Both the position numbers and the translations under genes were made by a program. Below the pieces are notes generated by a model. It searched no databases. It was not told where the DNA came from and worked only from the letters and a program-made list of their open reading frames with translations. A DNA stretch of 64,000 nt from Burkholderia sp. Ax-1719 (lineage in GTDB: Bacteria > Pseudomonadota > Gammaproteobacteria > Burkholderiales > Burkholderiaceae): NCBI RefSeq assembly GCF_011753055.1, contig NZ_VWWJ01000002.1:186001-250000 (forward strand). The letters are read 5' to 3'. Shown here piece after piece: positions 1 through 6,827 of this stretch. Position 1 is the first letter of the stretch. Each line of letters opens with the position of its first letter.

Positions 1-1
1 G

Positions 2-481
2 CAGCCCGGCACGCAGGTCGGGCCACTCGCGAATCCGCGCCAGATTGCCAAGATGGAAGAACTCGTCGCCGATGCCGTGGCGCGCGGCGCGAAAGTGCTC
101 GCTGGTGGCAAGCGCATCGCGGGGGAAGGCTACTTCTTCGAACCGACCGTGCTGGCCGACGTGCCGATGGAGGCCCGCGTGATGCACGAAGAGCCGTTCG
201 GCCCCATTGCGGTACTGATGCGTTTCGACCAGCTGGAAGACGGTCTCGCCGAGGCTAATCGCCTGCCGTATGGCCTCTCGGCTTATGCGTTCACGAACAA
301 TGCGCGTACCGCCCTCGACGTTGGCGACGGGCTGGAAGCCGGGATGATTGGCATCAACCAGTATCGCATCGTGTCGACTGAGCTGCCTTTCGGCGGCCTC
401 AAGGAAAGCGGCATCGGCTCCGAAGGCGGCGCAGAGGGTATCGAGTTCTATCTCACCAACAAATTCATCAGCCAGGTTTGA
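2..481 (+). CDS. Aldehyde dehydrogenase, C-terminal part (truncated by window edge)
   Basis: The reading frame is open from base 2, so the gene begins upstream of the window and only about the last 159 codons are present. The visible part matches the C-terminal half of NAD(P)-dependent aldehyde dehydrogenases. The hallmark EEPFGPI segment is present, as is the terminal LPFGGLKESGIGSEGG segment, which places it near succinate-semialdehyde dehydrogenases. The catalytic Cys and Glu lie in the missing part. The stop is 13 bases before the next gene on the same strand, which suggests one transcript with the following small protein and oxidoreductase. The substrate cannot be read from this part. 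Confidence 0.93.
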   Translation, partial: QPGTQVGPLANPRQIAKMEELVADAVARGAKVLAGGKRIAGEGYFFEPTVLADVPMEARVMHEEPFGPIAVLMRFDQLEDGLAEANRLPYGLSAYAFTNNARTALDVGDGLEAGMIGINQYRIVSTELPFGGLKESGIGSEGGAEGIEFYLTNKFISQV

Positions 482-494
482 GGAGCGCCCAATC

Positions 495-824
495 ATGTCA
501 AAAGCCAATTTCGACAGTCCGCGCGAAGCCGCGCGCGCATTCACGCCGAAGCTCGCCGCACTTGTCGACGACGTGCTGTTCCCGCAGGTCTGGGCCGACC
601 CGGCGCTCTCGCCGAGGGACAGAAGCCTCGTGACCGTCGCCGCCCTGATTGTGGGCGGCCACTACGACGAACTCCCCGCGCATCTGCGGCGCGCCGTGAG
701 CAACGGCGTCACGCGCGAAGAACTCGCCGCAACCATTACCCACCTCGCGTTCTACGCGGGTTTCCCGGCCGCAATTTCGGCTTCCGCCGCGGCGCAATCG
801 ACGCTCGGCGATGTACAGGCATAA
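495..824 (+). CDS. Carboxymuconolactone decarboxylase (AhpD-like) family protein
   Basis: This 109-residue protein starts at the ATG following an AGGAG sequence at the end of the dehydrogenase gene. The segment from about residue 30 to 95 (SPRDRSLVTVAALIVGG, then a helix starting GVTREELAATITHLAFYAG) is the typical carboxymuconolactone-decarboxylase fold. The AhpD-type CxxC redox pair is absent, so it is more likely a decarboxylase/isomerase-like or structural family member than a peroxidase partner. It lies 14 bases before the quinone oxidoreductase. Similar trios occur in short oxidoreductase operons of Burkholderia relatives. The exact substrate is unknown. Confidence 0.85.
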   Translation: MSKANFDSPREAARAFTPKLAALVDDVLFPQVWADPALSPRDRSLVTVAALIVGGHYDELPAHLRRAVSNGVTREELAATITHLAFYAGFPAAISASAAAQSTLGDVQA

Positions 825-838
825 CAGGACACGCAATC

Positions 839-1824
839 ATGAAAGCCATCACCTTCAACGAATTCGGCGACGCCGATGTTCTCAAGCTCGCCGACGCTCC
901 CGACCCGGAGCTGCGCCCCGACGACCTGCTCGTCCGTGTGCACGCAGCAGGCGTGAACCGCGCTGACCTCACGCATCGACGTGGCGGTTACGGCCGGCCG
1001 AATTTCGGCGACTCGACCATCATGGGCTGGAAATCGCGGGTGAAGTGCTGGAAGTCGGCGCCTCGGCCGAAGGCTATAAGGTTGGCGACCGCGTGATGGG
1101 CGTGGTCGGCGGAGGCGCATACGCCGAACTCGCGCGCATCGACTGGCGCATGGCGATGCCGATTCCGGCGCAGCTCGATTACGTGCACGCGGCGGCCATC
1201 CCCGAAGTGTTTGTTACGGCGCACGAAGCGATGATGCATCTCGGACGCCTCAAGCAAGGAGATTCCGTGCTCATTCACGCGGCGGCGGGTGGCGTGGGTT
1301 CTGCTGCGGTCCAGCTCGCATATGCGACGGGCGCGACCGTGTTCGCAACCGCAGAGGCATCGAAGCTCGAACGCGTGGTTCAACTCGGCGCCGACCATGC
1401 TATCGACTACCGCACGCAGGATTTTGCAGCGGTCGTGGCGCAGAAGACAGAAGGGCGGGGCGTCGATGTTGTGATTGACTTCGTGGGTGAGCCGTATTTT
1501 GCGCGCAATATCGCATCGCTCGCGCATGGGGGACGGCTTGTGCAGGTCGGGATTCTAGGTGGCGGTGGGCAGGTGAGTGTCGACCTTGAGACGATTCTGT
1601 ATCGCCACATCCAGATTATCGGTACGGTCATGAAGTCGCGTGCACAGGCTGAAAAACACGCCATGGTGCGACGGTTCCGCGAGCACTGGCTCAATCGGTT
1701 CACCGGCGGCCGGCGCCTCGAACCGGTTGTCGACAGCACCTATCCTCTGGCTCGCGCCGCAGATGCCCACCGACGCATGGAGTCGGCGGTAAATGTGGGG
1801 AAAATCATTCTGACGACGAGTTGA
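839..1824 (+). pseudogene. Zinc-independent quinone oxidoreductase (MDR family), broken by a -1 frameshift
   Basis: Two overlapping frames together give one complete NADPH:quinone-oxidoreductase-like protein of about 328 residues. The first frame (from ATG 839) carries the N-terminal GroES-like part with AGVNRADLTHRRGGYG and runs to GDSTIMG. From about base 1027 the protein continues one frame over as LEIAGEVLEVGAS, with the Rossmann motif HAAAGGVGSAAVQLA downstream. Adding one base at 1025-1028 restores a continuous frame, so a single base is missing. It is either a recent loss-of-function mutation or a sequencing error; no other damage is seen. The gene follows the dehydrogenase and AhpD-like genes closely, so it was probably co-transcribed with them. 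Confidence 0.85.
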
Positions 1825-1860
1825 ACTGCGGCGGCAGGCTGCCGGATTCGTTCCGACCTG

Positions 1861-1891
1861 GGAGGCTGAAACTCGTCGAGTTTCAGCCTCC
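1861..1891. repeat. Perfect 31-base palindrome (15-base arms, one-base centre)
   Basis: GGAGGCTGAAACTCG and its exact reverse complement flank a single T, 37 bases after the oxidoreductase stop. It can form a very stable hairpin, but no T-run follows it directly, so it is not a classical terminator by itself. It may protect the 3' end of the upstream mRNA or be the remnant of a mobile repeat. Confidence 0.75.
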
Positions 1892-1921
1892 TCGCTGGCG
1901 ATTGAAGCTCGCATCCTGGGC

Positions 1922-1958
1922 AAAACCCGGTCTCTAATCCTCCTCGACCAGGGTTTTT
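1922..1958 (+). terminator. Probable intrinsic terminator
   Basis: AAAACCCGGT pairs with ACC-A-GGGTTTT across a 15-base loop and ends in a run of five T. It lies between the oxidoreductase operon and the symporter gene and would separate the two transcripts. The stem has one bulge, so strength is moderate. Confidence 0.5.
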
Positions 1959-2058
1959 GGCGAATTGCAACACTTGATGCGAAGAAGTAGAGTATCGCAA
2001 CAATTGGTTTACGGTCGGAATGTAGGGCCGCATAAGTCGGCCGAGGAGAAAAGACGCA

Positions 2059-3378
2059 ATGAAACGCTTGAAGCTGACGACCTGGATCGTCATCGGTATG
2101 GTGCTGGGGATTGCCACGGGTTACGCCTGCCATCGCGCGATTGGCGATGCGCAGACGCTCAAGTCCGTCGCCGACGCGTTCGGCCTTGTCACCGATCTTT
2201 TCCTGCGGCTCATCAAGATGATCGTCGCGCCGCTTGTGTTCACGACCCTGGTGGTGGGCGTGGGCAAGATGGGCGATGCGAAGGCGGTCGGGCGCATCGG
2301 CGTGCGAACGATTGGCTGGTTCCTGGGCGCAACCTTTGTTTCGCTGCTGCTTGGTGCGCTGGTGGCGAACTGGCTTCAGCCGGGCGCGGGCCTGCATCTG
2401 CCGCTGCCCGACGCGCACGCGGCGACCGGCATTCAGGCGGGCTCGATTTCGCTCAAGGAGTTCATCACCCATCTGGTGCCCAAGAGCGTCGTGCAGGCAA
2501 TGGCCGAGAACGAGATCTTGCAGATCGTTGTGTTCGCAGCGTTCTTCAGCCTTGGCATCATCGCGATTGGCGAGCCGGCGCAGGGCATCGTCGCACTGCT
2601 GGAGCAGATTTCGGCGGTCATGTTCAAGGTCACGGGCTACGTGATGGCGTTCGCGCCGGTGGCCGTGTTCGCGGCGCTCGCGCACGTGGTCGCCGTTCAA
2701 GGATTAGGCGTACTACTCAGTTACGGCGCCTTCATGGGCGTGTTTATCGGCGCACTGGTGTTGTTGTGGTGCGCGATTGTCGGCGCGGGTGGTCTGGTGC
2801 TGGGCGGCCGCGTGTTCGGCCTCGTGCGCGCCGTGCGTTTGCCGATGCTGCTGGCATTCAGCACGGCAAGCAGTGAATCGGCCTACCCGAAACTGCTGGA
2901 GCAACTCGAACGCAGTGGCGTGCCGCGTCGTATTTCGAGCTTCGTACTGCCGCTGGGCTACTCGTTCAATCTCGACGGGTCGATGATCTATTGCACGTTT
3001 GCCACGCTCTTTATCGCGCAGGCTTATGGCATCCATCTCTCGTTCATGCAGCAGGCCACCATGCTGGCCATCCTGATGCTCACGAGCAAGGGCATGGCGG
3101 CGGTGCCGAAGGCTTCGCTGGTGGTGATCGCGGCCACGCTCGGTCAATTCAATATTCCCGAAGCGGGCCTGCTGCTGATCATGGGCGTGGATACCTTCCT
3201 CGACATGGGGCGCACGGCGACCAACGTGCTGGGCAATAGCGTGGCCGCGGCGGTGGTGACGAAGTGGGAAGGTCAGCTTGGCGCGGTGATGAGCGACGAT
3301 GAATACGAAGCGCTAATCTACGAACGCGAGCGTGCAAGCGATAAAGGCAATGCCAGCGGAGAACGCGCGCTGGCTTGA
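2059..3378 (+). CDS. Dicarboxylate/amino acid:cation symporter (DctA/GltP family)
   Basis: This 439-residue membrane protein of the DAACS family would take up C4-dicarboxylates or acidic amino acids with cations. The family's binding core is clear: the hairpin-1 serine motif TASSES near residue 272, YSFNLDGSMIY near 300, and the TM8 motif MGRTATNVLGN near 385. Length and helix pattern (eight helices plus two re-entrant loops) are normal. AAGCTGACGACCTGGATCGT follows the ATG, and a GAGGAGAAAAGAC ribosome site precedes it. The SES and NLDGS variants are closer to GltP-type carriers than to DctA proper, so glutamate/aspartate is at least as likely as succinate. Confidence 0.93.
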   Translation: MKRLKLTTWIVIGMVLGIATGYACHRAIGDAQTLKSVADAFGLVTDLFLRLIKMIVAPLVFTTLVVGVGKMGDAKAVGRIGVRTIGWFLGATFVSLLLGALVANWLQPGAGLHLPLPDAHAATGIQAGSISLKEFITHLVPKSVVQAMAENEILQIVVFAAFFSLGIIAIGEPAQGIVALLEQISAVMFKVTGYVMAFAPVAVFAALAHVVAVQGLGVLLSYGAFMGVFIGALVLLWCAIVGAGGLVLGGRVFGLVRAVRLPMLLAFSTASSESAYPKLLEQLERSGVPRRISSFVLPLGYSFNLDGSMIYCTFATLFIAQAYGIHLSFMQQATMLAILMLTSKGMAAVPKASLVVIAATLGQFNIPEAGLLLIMGVDTFLDMGRTATNVLGNSVAAAVVTKWEGQLGAVMSDDEYEALIYERERASDKGNASGERALA

Positions 3379-4509
3379 TCGCCGGGAGATGGCGCCGCGT
3401 CGAAGGGAGGGCGCCCGTACTGCCAGTACTGACGGTTTCGCTCTCCCGATCAACACCACACGACGCGGTCATACGCCACGGTACGGCGGTACACATTCTT
3501 GCCGCGCCAGCTCGAAAATTCCATGTAGGCGCATTCGAGCACCAGAATCCAGTTTGTTACGCGCATTGCCATCCCCATAGTTGGTTTGAATGCAGAGCCA
3601 GTCTAGGGCCGCGTGATGCGAGGCGAAGCCTCGAGCAGGCGCGGTTTGACCGCTCAATTCAGGCATTCGTACCGAAGGCGCCAAGCTTCGGTGAAGTTCT
3701 TACCGTGTTGCACCGCAACTTCGGTGCCTGGTCCTCGCTGCGCAAGCCTTTATGGTCGTTCCGTCCCTTTGCCGATGCGGTGCTTTAGCACTTAAGCGTT
3801 GTGCGTTGGCGGGCATTCACAAAAGGCGGCCGATGGCAGCGAATTCCTGACGGTTTTCAAGGCTGCAACCATCATCGTTGCGTTCGCGCCAAGGTTCCGT
3901 GCGCTTGCGGACGTTGCTACGCAACATTCCCATTTCTCGTTGCGCGCGCACCCGATGCACTGTCGATTTCCGCGCAAGGTTGGCGGTTAAACGCGAATCT
4001 CGCACCTAAAAAGTGCGGGTCATCGTGCCCTTATCCGTCAAGATCGCCGCGTTTTCGGCCAGAGCCATCTCGCAGCGAAAACTAGCCGTTATGCTTCGCT
4101 TCATCACATTCCCTTCATTGCATTAAACGCTCCTGCCGCGGGTGCGAATGTGTGTCGCGTCACATGACTTTTCTGGCGCATTTTTTCTTCCATTGCCTTA
4201 CCGGCAAACGCGGCGCAAGCGCCGTTTATTCCGCATTCAGTCGATGCGCGCGTCGCCCGCGCGCTCGCGTGTGGTCCCGAGATGGCTTCCCCCGCCGTCT
4301 CGCTCTTCGCCTGCCGTGTCCGCGAGGGACGGCAGGCTTTTTTCTGGTGCATGACTTTTGCGGTGTGTTTGCCTTGCGCGCGAAGATGTCCTGCGGCAAG
4401 CGCGCGTATTAGACTGGCGCGACACGCTAGTGGGGCGCAATCGGCTCCTTGCTGGTGCGTATTCGACTGTCCTTTGTACGTTAGTCACGCGCATTCCTGC
4501 ACATAGTTC
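3379..4509. other. Long intergenic stretch without a convincing large gene
   Basis: About 1.13 kb separates the symporter from the Rieske oxygenase. All longer frames here are short and arginine-rich on both strands and look non-coding. Small hairpins are scattered through it: CGAGGC/GCCTCG near 3619-3633, ACCGAA/TTCGGT near 3671-3692, GCACCG/CGGTGC near 3710-3727, and CGCAC/GTGCG near 4000-4017. One 38-codon frame with a ribosome site is listed separately. The last 400 bases probably hold the promoter of the oxygenase gene, but I see no clear -35/-10 pair. Confidence 0.6.
3450..3566 (-). CDS. Possible 38-residue small protein
   Basis: A short frame runs from ATG at 3566 to TGA at 3450. Its product starts MRVTNWILVLECAYMEF and continues with SSWRGKNVYRRTVAYDRVV. 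A GGGGAT sequence 4 bases before the ATG could serve as ribosome site. The composition (three Trp, balanced charge, no low complexity) is more protein-like than the surrounding frames. I do not recognise it. It may be a small protein gene, the 3' remnant of a decayed gene, or chance. Confidence 0.3.
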   Translation of the reverse strand: MRVTNWILVLECAYMEFSSWRGKNVYRRTVAYDRVVWC

Positions 4510-5592
4510 ATGCTCAAGAATCTCTGGTACGTAGTGGCCGCCTCGGCCGATCTGCGCGATGCGCTGTTACCTGTCACGGTGCTCGGTCATCGCTTCGTCG
4601 CGTATCGCGACGCGGCGGGCGCTGCGCGCGTGCTGTCCGATATCTGCGTGCATCGCGGCGCATCGCTGAGCGCGGGGCGCCGCGTCAACGGCGAGGTCCA
4701 ATGCCCGTATCACGGCTGGCGTTACGGCGGCGACGGCGTCTGCACGCACATTCCCGCGCAACCTGACGCGCGCGTGCCGGCCAAAGCGCGTGTGGACGGC
4801 TATCCCGTCATCGAGCGGCACGGCTGGGTGTGGGCGTTTCTCGGCGATCTGCCCGAGGTCGAACGGCCGCCGCTGCCCGCGCTTGCCTGGGCTGACGATC
4901 CCCATGTGCGCGTGATTCACGGCACCTTCGACTGGCGCGCGAACTGGGAGCGCATCGTCGAAAACGGGCTGGATTTCGCGCACGCGCCGTTCGTGCATGG
5001 CAGTTCGTTCGGCGCGCCCGATCGTCCCGAAATCGACAGCGTGGAAGTGCGCAGCGCCGACGCCTGGAGCGCGCACGCGCAACTCGTCATGCGCCGCCCG
5101 GTGCGCAAGGGACTGCTGCGTCGCACCCCAACGGGCGAGCACGTCGACGTCATCACGCAGACCGGCTTTCACCTGAGCGGCCCCTGCGCGACGCTCGAAC
5201 TCATGCTCGGCAACGGCTGGCGGATTTTCATCGCATCGGCGCACGTGCCGGTGGATGCGCTGCATACGCGTACGTACTGGATGATGGGCCGCACGTTCCT
5301 GAAGCAGGCGATCTTCGACGGGCGGTTCCGGCAGCGCAATCTGCGCATCTTCGCCGAGGACCATGCAGTGCTGGAACGCATTCGACCCGAGTGCGTTCCG
5401 GAGGGCTGGCAGAGCGAGGTATCGGTGAAGTCGGACGCCTTGCAGATTGCGTTCCGGCAACGCGTGCGGGCGCTGGAGGAACGCGGCTGGCTGGTCGGCG
5501 AGGCGGCGCAGGATGGCGTGCGCCGCGAAGTGAAGGTGATTGCCTGTCCCGCACGGCGTGAGGTGGCGTCCTGGGCGCTGGATGCATGCTGA
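4510..5592 (+). CDS. Rieske [2Fe-2S] ring-hydroxylating oxygenase, alpha subunit (VanA/PobA-like)
   Basis: This 360-residue protein has an N-terminal Rieske domain (about residues 5-105). Its ligands fit C-x-H followed by C-x2-H: ICVHRG near residue 48 and CPYHGW near 66. The C-terminal catalytic domain contains the mononuclear iron motif ENGLDFAHAPFVH near residues 154-166, where the conserved Asp/His-His set is visible. Such enzymes use electrons from a separate reductase to hydroxylate or demethylate aromatic or lipid-like substrates. No reductase gene is adjacent. It is transcribed towards the ketosynthase and kinase genes, with 172 bases between, so it could modify the ketosynthase product. 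That link is inference. Confidence 0.88.
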   Translation: MLKNLWYVVAASADLRDALLPVTVLGHRFVAYRDAAGAARVLSDICVHRGASLSAGRRVNGEVQCPYHGWRYGGDGVCTHIPAQPDARVPAKARVDGYPVIERHGWVWAFLGDLPEVERPPLPALAWADDPHVRVIHGTFDWRANWERIVENGLDFAHAPFVHGSSFGAPDRPEIDSVEVRSADAWSAHAQLVMRRPVRKGLLRRTPTGEHVDVITQTGFHLSGPCATLELMLGNGWRIFIASAHVPVDALHTRTYWMMGRTFLKQAIFDGRFRQRNLRIFAEDHAVLERIRPECVPEGWQSEVSVKSDALQIAFRQRVRALEERGWLVGEAAQDGVRREVKVIACPARREVASWALDAC

Positions 5593-5596
5593 AGGC

Positions 5597-5633
5597 TTTC
5601 TTCGCCATGGAAAGTTTTACCTGGGCGAAGAAA
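5597..5633. repeat. Inverted repeat between oxygenase and ketosynthase genes
   Basis: TTTCTTCGCC (5597-5606) is repeated as its exact reverse complement at 5624-5633, followed by an A-rich stretch. It begins 5 bases after the oxygenase stop. On the plus strand no T-run follows, so it may be a weak terminator, an mRNA-stabilising hairpin or an operator for the downstream genes. Confidence 0.5.
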
Positions 5634-5764
5634 AAGAAAATCGTGATACACGGTGGGGGCGCTTTTTGCCTGGCTGCAACGCGGCGGTCAGGACCGGTCG
5701 GGACCAGGCCGGGCGAAAGGCGCATGCAGTGCTACTCATCCATCACGCTTTTCACGGGACTTAC

Positions 5765-6802
5765 ATGCTTATCAAGAACGTAGCCGTCAGCCTGCCTTCG
5801 AAAGTCGTTACCAACGAAGAGGTCATTGAAATGATCCGCTCGCATTCGGGGGGATTCGATGGCGAGATCGATCGCAGTCTGCGGACCATAAAAACATTGC
5901 TGGACCGTAGCGGCCTGGTGACGCGACGCTGGTGCGAAAGCCACGAATCGCCGATCGACCATGTCGCCATGGCAACCCGCAAGGCGCTTTCGGAAAGCTA
6001 TCTGCGCCCCGAACATATCGAGCTGTTTATCTTCGTGGGTATTGGCCGCGGCTTTCTCGAACCGGGCAATAGCCACATGATGGCCAGCGCGCTGGGCTTC
6101 GTGAATGCCGAATGTTTCGACGTGGTCGACGCATGCATGAGCTGGACCCGCGCGATGTCGCTGGTCGACAGCCTGTTCAAGGCGGGCCAATACCGCAACG
6201 CCCTGATCGTGAATGCCGAATTCAATATGCTCGCTGGCGGCCCGCTGTACCCGTCGAACTTCGCCTTGAAGAATCACGCGCAGATCGAATACACGCTACC
6301 ATCCTTCACGATTGGGGAAGCCGCCACCGCCACGCTGGTCGTACCCAAAGAGCCCGACAACTTCGAGTTCGTATTTCGCGGCAAGCCCGCCGCAGCCGAC
6401 TTCTGCACGATTCCGATTCACGGCTACGAGGGCTATTGCCACCCAACCGAACGAGTCGGCCGTAATGGCGATATGCGCTTTACATCGTATGGCCATGAGC
6501 TGCACAAGAACTCGGATGAAATCACTGAAGTATTCGGCAAGCTCTCGGTGCCGAAATCGGAGATCGATATCGTTTTCACGCATGCCTCGTCGAAAGCCGC
6601 ATGGCATGGCTATGGCGTGAAAGCCGGGATCGAGGACAAGATGTTCCACATCTATCCGGAGACCGGTAATCTTGTATCTGCGTCGATTCCCGCCGCTCTG
6701 GCGATGGCGAAAGACAGCGGCAGACTCAAGCGCGGCGACCGGGCCGCATGCTGGGTTGGTAGCGCAGGCATGTCGTTCAACGTGAGCAGCTTCAGGTTCT
6801 AA
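5765..6802 (+). CDS. FabH-like 3-oxoacyl-ACP synthase III / ketosynthase, possible signal synthase
   Basis: This 345-residue thiolase-fold enzyme has the complete KAS III catalytic triad: Cys124 in DACMSW, His273 in FTHASS and Asn302 in TGNLVSAS. The C-terminal glycine loop GSAGMSF is at about 332-338. Such enzymes condense an acyl thioester with a second acyl unit. It is not the housekeeping FabH by context, since no fatty-acid genes are near. The gene ends 25 bases before a CqsS-like sensor kinase on the same strand. Relatives such as PqsD, DarB and PpyS make alkylquinolone, dialkylresorcinol and photopyrone signals, so an autoinducer synthase role is plausible but inferred. I chose ATG 5765 because the upstream frame lacks family similarity; the ribosome site (GGGA) is weak. 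Confidence 0.88.
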   Translation: MLIKNVAVSLPSKVVTNEEVIEMIRSHSGGFDGEIDRSLRTIKTLLDRSGLVTRRWCESHESPIDHVAMATRKALSESYLRPEHIELFIFVGIGRGFLEPGNSHMMASALGFVNAECFDVVDACMSWTRAMSLVDSLFKAGQYRNALIVNAEFNMLAGGPLYPSNFALKNHAQIEYTLPSFTIGEAATATLVVPKEPDNFEFVFRGKPAAADFCTIPIHGYEGYCHPTERVGRNGDMRFTSYGHELHKNSDEITEVFGKLSVPKSEIDIVFTHASSKAAWHGYGVKAGIEDKMFHIYPETGNLVSASIPAALAMAKDSGRLKRGDRAACWVGSAGMSFNVSSFRF

Positions 6803-6827
6803 GGCAGCAAAACAAGAAGAGAGTGAG

